Source: an uncultured Moraxella sp. (GTDB lineage: Bacteria; Pseudomonadota; Gammaproteobacteria; Pseudomonadales; Moraxellaceae). From it: DNA of 5,052 bases. The stretch covers positions 1 to 5,052 of the forward strand of contig CALJUC010000106.1 in the NCBI GenBank assembly GCA_937975585.1. The letters are read 5' to 3'. Position 1 is the first letter of the stretch, and every line of letters begins with the position of its first letter. The translations under genes and the position numbers were made by a program. This document shows, in pieces, positions 1-5,052 of this stretch. The notes beneath the pieces are model-generated. The model did not search any database and had not been told where the DNA came from. It saw nothing but the letters and a program-made list of their open reading frames with translations.

Positions 1-38
1 ATTTCACCACGGTTAGCAATTAAAATTTTTGAAAACAT
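1..38 (-). CDS. liuD: 3-methylcrotonyl-CoA carboxylase alpha subunit (biotin carboxylase), N-terminal fragment
   Basis: Only the first 12 codons and two bases of a thirteenth lie in the window; the rest continues past position 1. The visible peptide is MFSKILIANRGE, the stereotyped start of biotin carboxylase domains (the KILIANRGE strand that opens the biotin-carboxylase fold). The ATG at 38 has an AGGA Shine-Dalgarno (minus strand 50 to 47) with 8-nt spacing and starts 14 bp after the liuC stop, so the two genes are almost certainly cotranscribed. In the family this subunit carries biotin carboxylase and the biotin carrier domain and works with the LiuB carboxyltransferase. The peptide alone would also fit acetyl-CoA, propionyl-CoA or geranyl-CoA carboxylase subunits. 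The specific liuD call comes from the liuB and liuC neighbours and is inference. Confidence 0.85.
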   Translation of the reverse strand, partial: MFSKILIANRGE

Positions 39-52
39 GATAAAAATCCTAT

Positions 53-850
53 TTATGAAGTTAGCCAAGCAGCTTTGCGTTTTTGTAAGAATGATTGAAC
101 GCCTTCTTTGCCTTCAGCTGAGGCACGAATATCAGCAATACCGGCTACGGTGTCAGCAATAAGCGCGTCATTAATCTCGGCAAATGCCACGTCTTGTACG
201 AGTTTTTTGCAGACGCTAACCGCATTTGGGCTGTTATTGACCAAGGTTGCGACCATGCGCTCAACGGTTTGGCTAAACTCTTCCTCATCAACACGCTCGT
301 GGATAAAGCCGATTTTCTTGGCTTCCTTGGCATCAAATACTTCGGCTGTTAAGAAATAACGATGTGCGGCACGTGCGCCCATCGCACGAATCACATATGG
401 GCTGATGGTCGCTGGGATGAGACCCAATCGAACTTCACTTAAGCAGAAATTGGCGTTCTTGACGGCAATCGCGATATCACAAGCCGCAACCAAGCCCATG
501 CCACCGGCGTATACATCACCTTGAATCGCAGCAATGGTCGGTTTTGGACAATTGTAGATAGTCGCTAACATTTGCGCTAATTTATCGGCATCCGCCAAGT
601 TCTCGTCACGTGTGTAATCGGCCATTGCGCGCATCCAGTTAAGGTCTGCGCCGGCACAAAATGCCTTACCATTGGCGGCCAATACCACCGCACGCACGTC
701 AGCTTGTTCACCACAAAACTTAAATGCCTCGGTTAATTCGCTAATCACTTCATCGTTAAAGGCATTACGTTTATCCGGACGATTTAAGGTAATCGTGGCA
801 ACATGCTGCTCAACGCTTAATAATAAACTTTGAAAAGTAGGTAGTTTCAT
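53..850 (-). CDS. liuC: Methylglutaconyl-CoA hydratase (enoyl-CoA hydratase/isomerase family)
   Basis: This 265-residue crotonase-fold protein should hydrate 3-methylglutaconyl-CoA to 3-hydroxy-3-methylglutaryl-CoA in the cytoplasm, the step after the LiuB/LiuD carboxylase. Visible signatures are TLNRPDKRNAF (21-31) for CoA binding, KAFCAGADLNWM (62-73) with the first oxyanion-hole segment, YAGGMGLVAACDIA (114-127) with the second, and SEVRLGLIPATISPYV (138-153). E139 matches the second catalytic Glu of crotonase. The first is replaced by Leu (L120 in GGMGLV); from memory Pseudomonas LiuC has the same GLVAACDIA arrangement, so this looks like a subfamily trait rather than damage. FCAGADLNWMR and the AAHRYFLTAE segment (161-170) also favour LiuC over a fatty-acid hydratase. 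Length is normal. The ATG at 850 follows GAGAAAGG (minus strand 865 to 858) with 7-nt spacing. It is separated from upstream liuB by 245 bp but from downstream liuD by only 14 bp. Confidence 0.92.
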   Translation of the reverse strand: MKLPTFQSLLLSVEQHVATITLNRPDKRNAFNDEVISELTEAFKFCGEQADVRAVVLAANGKAFCAGADLNWMRAMADYTRDENLADADKLAQMLATIYNCPKPTIAAIQGDVYAGGMGLVAACDIAIAVKNANFCLSEVRLGLIPATISPYVIRAMGARAAHRYFLTAEVFDAKEAKKIGFIHERVDEEEFSQTVERMVATLVNNSPNAVSVCKKLVQDVAFAEINDALIADTVAGIADIRASAEGKEGVQSFLQKRKAAWLTS

Positions 851-920
851 CTTGTCGCCTTTCTCTGGGCTGGCTATGGTCTAGGGTTTTAGGCCGCAAT
901 CATTTCAATAGGGTCGTTTA

Positions 921-947
921 AGTATAGTCATCTAAATTTACGTTAAT
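921..947 (-). promoter_or_regulatory. Weak promoter-like site: TATACT -10 with an upstream ACGT-centred palindrome
   Basis: Reading the minus strand toward liuC, TATACT (926 to 921) matches the -10 consensus at five of six positions and lies about 70 nt before the start codon. No good -35 is present at 16 to 18 bp; the best are AT-only hexamers. Just upstream is the near-palindrome ATTAACGTAAAT (947 to 936), where 10 of 12 positions are symmetric around ACGT. A weak -35 combined with a symmetric site between it and the -10 resembles activator-dependent promoters, for example those of MerR-family regulators such as LiuR. No regulator gene is visible, so this is speculative. Confidence 0.3.
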
Positions 948-965
948 ATTGTCTCTAGTTTTTAT

Positions 966-1023
966 GGAAAACTGGACTTTCTGTCTTGCGAAGCAGTGCT
1001 TCTGATAGCTACGCCCGTTTTCC
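966..1023. repeat. 58-bp imperfect inverted repeat flanked by TTAT, possible miniature repetitive element
   Basis: The outer arms GGAAAACTGG (966-975) and CCCGTTTTCC (1014-1023) are complementary at nine of ten positions. Inside is a perfect small hairpin, GAAGC-AGT-GCTTC (990-1002). The four bases directly outside each arm are identical, TTAT at 962-965 and TTAT at 1024-1027, as expected for a small target duplication, although four AT-rich bases could match by chance. The inner sequence is visibly richer in GC than the surrounding spacer. There is no coding potential. It may be a REP- or MITE-like element, or simply a structured leader of liuC. Its copy number elsewhere cannot be seen from here. 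Confidence 0.5.
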
Positions 1024-1046
1024 TTATCTTAAAATGAATTTATTGG

Positions 1047-1074
1047 ACTATAGTCTGCTCAATCATAGTGTCAC
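1047..1074 (-). promoter_or_regulatory. Candidate sigma70-type promoter for liuC-liuD
   Basis: On the minus strand GTGACA (1074 to 1069) and TATAGT (1052 to 1047) each match five of six bases of the -35 and -10 consensus and are separated by 16 bp. Transcription would start near 1040, shortly downstream of the liuB stop, and give liuC an untranslated leader of about 190 nt that includes the inverted repeat at 966-1023. Both hexamers lie inside palindromes: TAGTG-T-CACTA at 1066-1076 and GACTATAGTC at 1046-1055. No experimental evidence is available; it rests on motif matching and on the long gap between liuB and liuC. Confidence 0.45.
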
Positions 1075-1080
1075 TAGATT
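1061..1080. promoter_or_regulatory. Near-palindrome after liuB overlapping a -35 hexamer
   Basis: Plus-strand AATC-A-TAGTG-T-CACTA-GATT is symmetric over nine base pairs per arm except for one extra A at 1065. It begins 16 bp beyond the liuB stop codon. As RNA it could form a short stem with a GAC loop, but no run of U follows, so a classical intrinsic terminator is unlikely. The symmetric shape over the GTGACA -35 fits a dimeric repressor or activator site at least as well. The regulator is unknown. Confidence 0.35.
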
Positions 1081-1095
1081 ACACTTTGACTAAAA

Positions 1096-2706
1096 TTACA
1101 TTCTGAATACGCCGAATTTGGTATCAGCAATTGGTGCGTTATAGCTAGCACTCAATGCCAATGCCAATACTTTGCGGGTATCCGCTGGGTCAATGACCCC
1201 GTCATCCCATAGGCGCGCAGAGGCGTAGTAAGGATGGCCTTGGGCTTCAAACTGGTCACGATAAGGTTTTTTGAAGGTTTCTTCGTCTTCCTTGCTCCAG
1301 GTTTGACCTTGGCGTTCCATATTGTCACGCTTGACGGTTGCCAATACCGATGCCGCTTGTTCGCCACCCATGACTGAGATACGCGCATTTGGCCACATCC
1401 ATAAGAAACGTGGGCTGTACGCACGACCACACATACCGTAGTTACCGGCACCGAATGAGCCGCCAACGATTACGGTATATTTTGGCACTTTGGCATTGGC
1501 AACGGCCATTACCATCTTGGCACCATGACGTGCGATACCTTCGTTTTCGTATTTACGGCCGACCATAAAGCCGGTGATGTTTTGTAAGAATACTAGCGGA
1601 ATCTTACGTTTACAGCATAGCTCGATAAAGTGAGTCGCTTTTTGCGCGGCTTCACTAAATAAGATACCGTTGTTTGCAATAATACCGACTGGCATCCCTT
1701 CGATATGCGCAAAACCACACACGATGGTGGTACCAAAACGTGCTTTAAACTCGTCAAGTTCACTGTTGTCAACGATACGCGCAATCACTTCACGAATGTC
1801 AAATGGCTTACGGGTATCGGTTGGAATGACACCGTATAACTCTTTGCTATCGTATTTTGGTGGGCGAGGCGTTAGTTGATTCGGCACGACTTGCTTAACA
1901 TGGTTGGTACTTTTAACGATATCGCGCGCCATTGATAGTGCGTGTAAATCGTTTTGTGCCAAGTAGTCAGCCACACCTGAGATACGGGTATGCACATCAC
2001 CACCGCCCAAGTCTTCGGCGGTTACTTCTTCACCAGTTGCCGCTTTGACCAACGGTGGGCCTGCTAAGAAAATCGTACCTTGGTCTTTTACGATAATGGT
2101 TTCATCACTCATTGCCGGTACATAAGCACCACCTGCAGTACAGCTACCCATGACCACCGCAATCTGTGGAATGCCTTCGCTACTCATATTGGCTTGGTTA
2201 AAGAAAATACGGCCAAAATGGTCACGGTCTGGGAATACTTCGTCTTGGTTTGGTAAGTTTGCACCACCTGAGTCAACCAAGTAGATACAAGGTAAGCGGT
2301 TTTCCGCGGCGATTTCTTGAGCGCGTAAGTGTTTTTTGACCGTCATTGGGTAATAAGTACCGCCTTTAACAGTGGCATCATTACATACAATCATACAGTC
2401 GATACCCGCCACACGGCCAATACCGGCAATCACGCCAGCGGCTGGGATGTCAGCATCGTACATGTCATAGGCAGCCATTGGCGCTACTTCTAGGAATGGT
2501 GTACCCGGATCAAGTAAACGCTCAACGCGCTCACGCGGTAGCAATTTACCCCGTGATACATGTTTGGCGCGTGCTGATTCAGAACCACCCTGTGAAATCT
2601 TGCCAAGCTTGGCTTTTAAGTCATCGACCAAGGTTTGCATGGCCGCTGCATTATTTTGAAAATCAGCCGAATTGGGGCTTAGTTTACTTTGAATTACCGC
2701 TGTCAT
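1096..2706 (-). CDS. liuB: 3-methylcrotonyl-CoA carboxylase beta subunit (carboxyltransferase)
   Basis: This 536-residue protein is a full-length acyl-CoA carboxyltransferase that transfers the carboxyl group from biotin to 3-methylcrotonyl-CoA, giving 3-methylglutaconyl-CoA in leucine and isovalerate catabolism. The N-terminal carboxyltransferase subdomain includes NDATVKGGTYYPMTVKKHLR (109-128), VDSGGANLPNQDEVFPDR (144-161) and the oxyanion-hole segment GSCTAGGAYVPAMSDE (187-202). The C-terminal subdomain has NITGFMVGRKYE (376-387), GGSFGAGNYGMCGRAYSPRF (415-434) and MGGEQAA (446-452). LWDDGVIDP (499-507) and the end FGVFRM are nearly invariant in this subfamily. GAGNYGMCGRAY separates it from propionyl-CoA carboxylase; geranyl-CoA carboxylase (AtuC) is the closest alternative, but the adjacent liuC and liuD favour LiuB. 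The start at 2706 has TTTAGG (minus strand, AGG at 2717 to 2715) with 8-nt spacing, and the MTAV start aligns with known LiuB lengths of about 535 residues. It lies 38 bp after the synthetase gene, so cotranscription is likely. Confidence 0.95.
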   Translation of the reverse strand: MTAVIQSKLSPNSADFQNNAAAMQTLVDDLKAKLGKISQGGSESARAKHVSRGKLLPRERVERLLDPGTPFLEVAPMAAYDMYDADIPAAGVIAGIGRVAGIDCMIVCNDATVKGGTYYPMTVKKHLRAQEIAAENRLPCIYLVDSGGANLPNQDEVFPDRDHFGRIFFNQANMSSEGIPQIAVVMGSCTAGGAYVPAMSDETIIVKDQGTIFLAGPPLVKAATGEEVTAEDLGGGDVHTRISGVADYLAQNDLHALSMARDIVKSTNHVKQVVPNQLTPRPPKYDSKELYGVIPTDTRKPFDIREVIARIVDNSELDEFKARFGTTIVCGFAHIEGMPVGIIANNGILFSEAAQKATHFIELCCKRKIPLVFLQNITGFMVGRKYENEGIARHGAKMVMAVANAKVPKYTVIVGGSFGAGNYGMCGRAYSPRFLWMWPNARISVMGGEQAASVLATVKRDNMERQGQTWSKEDEETFKKPYRDQFEAQGHPYYASARLWDDGVIDPADTRKVLALALSASYNAPIADTKFGVFRM

Positions 2707-2744
2707 AGTCTGTACCTAAATATTCAAATTCGTCTAAAATAAAA

Positions 2745-4484
2745 TTACAGTCCCAATTCTTCTTTCATCGCTTCCACGATTTTGAATTTTTGAATTTTGC
2801 CAGTGACCGTCATCGGAAACTCTTCGACAAATTTCATATAGGTTGGGATTTTGTAGTGGGCGATATGGTCGCGGCAGAATTCGCGAATTTCTTCCTCGGT
2901 CAAGTTACAGTCTTTCTTCGGCACAATCCAAGCCGCCAAGACTTCACCAAATTTCTTATCTGGAACACCCACCACTTGTACATCACGGATTTTTGGATGG
3001 CGGTAAAGGTAGTTTTCGATTTCCACTGGGTAAATATTTTCACCGCCGCGAATAACCATGTCTTTGCTACGACCAACGATTTTGACATAGCCGTCTTCGT
3101 CCATCGTCGCTAAGTCACCTGTATGCATCCACCCATCAACAACAGCTTCAGCGGTTTTGTTGGTGTCATTCCAGTAGCCAAGCATCACCGAGTAGCCTTT
3201 GGTGCATAGTTCGCCGGTTTCACCAATCGGTAGGATTTCACCCGTTTCGGTGTCAATGATTTTGACTTCCAAGTTTGGCTGTACCAGACCCACGGTTGCC
3301 ACTTGTTTTTCAAGCGGTGTGTGTTTGTTGGTTTGGCAAGAAACGGGTGACGTTTCGGTCATACCGTAAGCAATGGTGATTTCTTTAAGGTGCATCTTAT
3401 CAATGACGCGGCGCATCAATTCAATCGGACAGCTCGCGCCCGCCATAATGCCAGTACGTAGGGTTGATAAGTCGTATTTTTCAAAGTCTGGATGGTCAAG
3501 TTCAGCAATGAACATGGTCGGTACGCCATGTAGACCGGTACATTTTTCTGCTTGTACCGCTTCTAATACGCTCACGGGTTCAAAGCCGTCGTTTGGATAA
3601 ACGATAGTACCACCGTGGGTTAGGATCGCTAAGTTACCTAACACCATACCGAAGCAGTGATATAGCGGTACTGGGATACATAGGCTGTCATCAGCACTTA
3701 GACCCATGGCTTCACCGATGAAGTAACCGTTGTTTAAGATATTGCGATGGGTAAGGGTCGCACCTTTTGGTGTACCTGTGGTACCACTGGTAAACTGGAT
3801 GTTGATCGGGTTATTTGGGTTAAGTTTTTTGGCACGTTCTGCCACTTGAGGGTCATCCGCATCACCTTCGGCAATCCAGTCTGAGAATTTTTGCATAAAA
3901 CCAAATTCTTCATCCGATTCTGGGCAGTCAATCCAGACGATACGCTTTAAGTTTGGTAATTGGATAAGTTCAAGTTCTTGGTAGTTTTGGTGGCGTGCTT
4001 CAGGGGCAAGCTCTTGCAACATGACCGCGTAATCGCTTGATTTAAAGTGACGCATCAACACCAACACTTGGCAGTCGACTTTGTTAATCGCGTATTCTAG
4101 TTCAAAGATACGATAAGCTGGGTTGATGTTGACGAGGACGATGCCTGCTTTGGCAGTCGCTAACTGCATAATCACCCACTCAACATTATTGTGTGACCAG
4201 ATACCAACGCGGTCACCTTTTTGCAGACCCATACGAATCATACTGCTGGCAAGTTGATTCACTTTACGTTGCAATTCACGATAGGTGAGGCGGGTATTTT
4301 GGTGACGTGAGATAAGGGCATACTTATCAGGATTTTGCTCAGCGATGTGGTCAAAAAAATCGCCAATCGTCATGTCAATTAAAGGCGTTTCTGGGCCTTT
4401 GTCATAGCTTAACGTTAGCGGGGCGTTGGCAGATTTTGCCCCCATTTCAACACGAGGTAACATGAGAGTGGCTTGGTTTGTCAT
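2745..4484 (-). CDS. ACSF2-like acyl-CoA synthetase (AMP-forming, ANL superfamily)
   Basis: This 579-residue cytoplasmic enzyme activates a carboxylic acid with ATP to an acyl-adenylate and then to acyl-CoA. All core motifs are intact: the P-loop FTSGTTGTPKG (231-241), YGMTET (373-378), the ATP-ribose-binding HTGD (454-457), the hinge region GRSKDMVIRGGENIYP (471-486), and PMTVTGKIQK (557-566), where K563 is the expected adenylation lysine. The segments MQLATAKAGIVLVNINPAYR (106-125) and SVMLGYW (432-438) resemble the human medium-chain ligase ACSF2 and the bacterial FadD-like proteins found beside leucine-catabolism genes. Full length; no signal peptide or membrane helix is apparent. Substrate cannot be read from sequence: isovalerate, another short or branched acid, medium-chain acids or acetoacetate are all possible, with the liu neighbourhood favouring a branched or short acid. 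The ATG at 4484 has AAAGGA (minus strand 4498 to 4493) at 8-nt spacing. It is probably the first gene of the transcription unit, with a promoter candidate at 4665 to 4636. Confidence 0.9.
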   Translation of the reverse strand: MTNQATLMLPRVEMGAKSANAPLTLSYDKGPETPLIDMTIGDFFDHIAEQNPDKYALISRHQNTRLTYRELQRKVNQLASSMIRMGLQKGDRVGIWSHNNVEWVIMQLATAKAGIVLVNINPAYRIFELEYAINKVDCQVLVLMRHFKSSDYAVMLQELAPEARHQNYQELELIQLPNLKRIVWIDCPESDEEFGFMQKFSDWIAEGDADDPQVAERAKKLNPNNPINIQFTSGTTGTPKGATLTHRNILNNGYFIGEAMGLSADDSLCIPVPLYHCFGMVLGNLAILTHGGTIVYPNDGFEPVSVLEAVQAEKCTGLHGVPTMFIAELDHPDFEKYDLSTLRTGIMAGASCPIELMRRVIDKMHLKEITIAYGMTETSPVSCQTNKHTPLEKQVATVGLVQPNLEVKIIDTETGEILPIGETGELCTKGYSVMLGYWNDTNKTAEAVVDGWMHTGDLATMDEDGYVKIVGRSKDMVIRGGENIYPVEIENYLYRHPKIRDVQVVGVPDKKFGEVLAAWIVPKKDCNLTEEEIREFCRDHIAHYKIPTYMKFVEEFPMTVTGKIQKFKIVEAMKEELGL

Positions 4485-4485
4485 T

Positions 4486-4503
4486 GATAGCGTCCTTTCT
4501 ATC
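4486..4503 (-). promoter_or_regulatory. Hairpin presenting the synthetase Shine-Dalgarno in its loop
   Basis: In the mRNA, GATAG (4503 to 4499) can pair with CTATC (4490 to 4486), leaving an eight-base loop AAAGGACG that contains the ribosome binding site. The stem ends one base before the ATG at 4484. A second copy of the left arm, CGATAG (4513 to 4508), lies just upstream of the first CGATAG (4504 to 4499), so two mutually exclusive stems are possible. A five-pair stem is weak and may have no effect; the ribosome binding site itself is clear and fixes the start codon. Confidence 0.4.
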
Positions 4504-4635
4504 GAATCTATCGGTTGGTTAGGTTGGGCGTCAAGGTGCGCAAGTTTGAGATGAGCCTTAATGGGTGTTGTTGCCTAACTAGCGTTCCTTGCTAAATGAT
4601 TTGCTATACTTACACTATTCAAAAAAGCTAACATC

Positions 4636-4665
4636 ATCTTAATCAAAAAAACCCCCTATTGTCAA
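4636..4665 (-). promoter_or_regulatory. Candidate sigma70 promoter for the synthetase-liuB transcript
   Basis: On the minus strand a perfect -35 TTGACA (4665 to 4660) is followed after 18 bp by TAAGAT (4641 to 4636), four of six with the -10 consensus. The spacer contains GGGGG followed by seven T, which is unusual. Upstream sequence is strongly AT-rich and could act as an UP element. Initiation would fall near 4629, about 145 nt before the ATG. It is located after the terminator of the preceding gene, as expected for a new transcription unit. Confidence 0.55.
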
Positions 4666-4667
4666 TC

Positions 4668-4700
4668 TAAAACGATACATTTTATATCGAAATAGTTTTA
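4668..4700. repeat. AT-rich imperfect inverted repeat just upstream of the -35, possible operator
   Basis: Plus-strand TAAAAC (4668-4673) and GTTTTA (4695-4700) are perfectly complementary. Nested between and overlapping them, CGATA (4673-4677) and TATCG (4685-4689) form a second inverted pair. The element abuts the TTGACA hexamer and could be a binding site for a TetR- or FadR-like regulator of acyl-CoA metabolism. The identity of any regulator is not evident, and AT-rich DNA produces such symmetry readily by chance. Confidence 0.3.
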
Positions 4701-4754
4701 CAAAATTTTCTATAATTTTCAATTATTTATATATATCTATTATCATTTACCCAT

Positions 4755-4784
4755 AAAAAATCCCCATTCTGATACAGAATGAGG
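4755..4784 (-). terminator. Intrinsic terminator of the glycine-rich protein gene
   Basis: On the minus strand CCTCATTCTG (4784 to 4775), loop TAT, and CAGAATGGGG (4771 to 4762) form a ten-pair stem in RNA. One pair is a U-G wobble, which would be a C-A mismatch in the opposite transcript, so the structure favours minus-strand transcription. It is followed by A and six T (4761 to 4755). The stem begins 35 nt after the TAA at 4819. An ATTTTT run on the other side (4789-4795) could give weaker termination of plus-strand transcripts too. Confidence 0.88.
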
Positions 4785-4818
4785 AAGCATTTTTACATGA
4801 ATGTATCAAATAACTATT

Positions 4819-5052
4819 TTAAGCTTCGTTATACAATTTAAGGCCATTAACGAACATGCATTGCTTGATACGCCCTGCTTGGATAATTGCATCGCGTTGA
4901 CCCAAAGCAATGGCGATATTATTGCGACTTGAACTATTGGCTTGGCCAACACCCACATTGACGCTAGGATAGATGCCACCACGACCGATGCCGATACCGA
5001 TGCCAACCCCAGACATAGCGATACCACTTTGGGTTTGGTTGGCGCTAAGATA
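4819..5052 (-). CDS. Unidentified glycine-rich protein, C-terminal fragment
   Basis: The frame is open from the window edge to the TAA at 4819-4821 and gives 77 residues. An internal Met at 5016 lacks a good ribosome binding site, and the frame continues upstream of it (visible as YLSANQTQSGIA), so this is more likely the tail of a longer protein than a 65-residue gene. A glycine-alternating run, GVGIGIGIGRGG, is followed by SVNVGVGQANSSSRN and a short hydrophilic tail with one cysteine (IKQCMFVNGLKLYNEA). Alternating Gly/Ile/Val residues suggest a beta-structured or glycine-zipper-like segment, perhaps of an envelope protein. The signal peptide, if any, would be outside the window. The strong terminator at 4784-4755 supports a real transcribed gene. 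I do not recognise the family, and it is probably a separate transcription unit from the liu genes. Confidence 0.65.
   Translation of the reverse strand, partial: YLSANQTQSGIAMSGVGIGIGIGRGGIYPSVNVGVGQANSSSRNNIAIALGQRDAIIQAGRIKQCMFVNGLKLYNEA
4987..5004 (-). repeat. Three tandem 6-bp units encoding the Gly-Ile run
   Basis: On the plus strand GATGCC, GATACC and GATGCC follow one another; on the coding strand they read GGCATC, GGTATC, GGCATC and encode Gly-Ile three times within the glycine-rich protein. Gains or losses of units would stay in frame and only change the length of the Gly-Ile run. The array is short and the synonymous change argues against very recent expansion. Confidence 0.6.

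Larger units (their letters stand above)
4485..4818. other. 334-bp AT-rich intergenic spacer
   Basis: No convincing gene lies here on either strand. Reading the minus strand, the spacer holds the terminator of the upstream glycine-rich gene (4784 to 4755), a very AT-rich stretch (about 4680-4760), an imperfect inverted repeat (4668-4700), a promoter candidate (4665 to 4636), and a leader of about 145 nt ending in the synthetase ribosome binding site. A second, weaker promoter-like pair, TTAGCT (4631 to 4626) and TATAGC (4608 to 4603) with 17 bp between them, lies inside the leader. No tRNA or recognised riboswitch fold was seen. Confidence 0.7.

Noticed and set aside
120..850. Loss of the first catalytic Glu of crotonase (Leu at residue 120) as a sign of an inactive liuC
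   Set aside because: The GLVAACDIA arrangement is, as I recall, normal for bacterial LiuC, and the second Glu (E139) and both oxyanion-hole segments are intact.
1061..1080. Possible intrinsic terminator after liuB
   Set aside because: The stem is short with a bulge and no T run follows on the minus strand; I kept it only as a palindrome.
2790..3113. Plus-strand reading frame of 107 codons opposite the synthetase gene
   Set aside because: It lies entirely antisense to a strongly supported gene and has no recognisable motif; it is a shadow of the coding frame. The same applies to the frames at 108-359, 1670-1879, 2478-2708, 2843-3055 and 3373-3600.
4605..4610. TATACT on the plus strand as a divergent promoter
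   Set aside because: There is no matching -35 at 16 to 18 bp and no plus-strand gene downstream in the window.
4575..4634. A 19-codon minus-strand reading frame with three Leu codons upstream of the synthetase, resembling an attenuation leader peptide
   Set aside because: Its ATG lies upstream of the predicted transcription start, it has no ribosome binding site, no terminator/antiterminator pair follows, and leucine attenuation would be odd for a catabolic operon.
4806..5027. Alternative minus-strand frame of 73 codons overlapping the glycine-rich tail
   Set aside because: The other frame is open to the window edge and stops 35 nt before the terminator stem, with a more protein-like, soluble composition; both cannot easily be genes, and this one has no recognisable feature or good ribosome binding site.

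Overview
The window is a stretch of ordinary chromosomal catabolic DNA from what looks like a gammaproteobacterium, most plausibly Moraxellaceae (Psychrobacter/Moraxella-like). That guess rests on moderate GC in the genes, AT-rich spacers, and protein sequences resembling the Pseudomonas-type leucine/isovalerate (liu) enzymes. No genome comparison was possible, so the taxon is inference. All recognised genes lie on the minus strand, so transcription runs from high to low coordinates.

In transcription order: (1) the 3' end of an unidentified glycine-rich protein gene (5052 to 4819), followed by a clear intrinsic terminator (4784 to 4755). (2) A 334-bp AT-rich spacer with a good sigma70-type promoter candidate (TTGACA, 18 bp, TAAGAT) and a ribosome binding site in the loop of a small hairpin. 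(3) An ACSF2-like acyl-CoA synthetase (4484 to 2745). (4) After 38 bp, liuB, the carboxyltransferase (beta) subunit of 3-methylcrotonyl-CoA carboxylase (2706 to 1096). (5) A 245-bp spacer with a promoter candidate embedded in palindromes and a 58-bp imperfect inverted repeat flanked by TTAT. (6) liuC, methylglutaconyl-CoA hydratase (850 to 53). (7) After 14 bp, the first 12 codons of liuD, the biotin carboxylase (alpha) subunit of the same carboxylase, cut by the window edge.

Together these genes cover the lower leucine pathway. LiuB plus LiuD carboxylate 3-methylcrotonyl-CoA to 3-methylglutaconyl-CoA, and LiuC hydrates it to 3-hydroxy-3-methylglutaryl-CoA. The acyl-CoA synthetase probably activates a short, branched or medium-chain acid entering or leaving this route. 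The isovaleryl-CoA dehydrogenase (liuA), which normally sits next to liuB, is not in the window; HMG-CoA lyase (liuE) could lie beyond liuD.

I found no mobile-element gene, phage, CRISPR, RNA gene or defence system, and nothing that amounts to a new system. The points worth a second look are in the spacers: the inverted-repeat element and promoter between liuB and liuC, the hairpin around the synthetase ribosome binding site, and the missing liuA.
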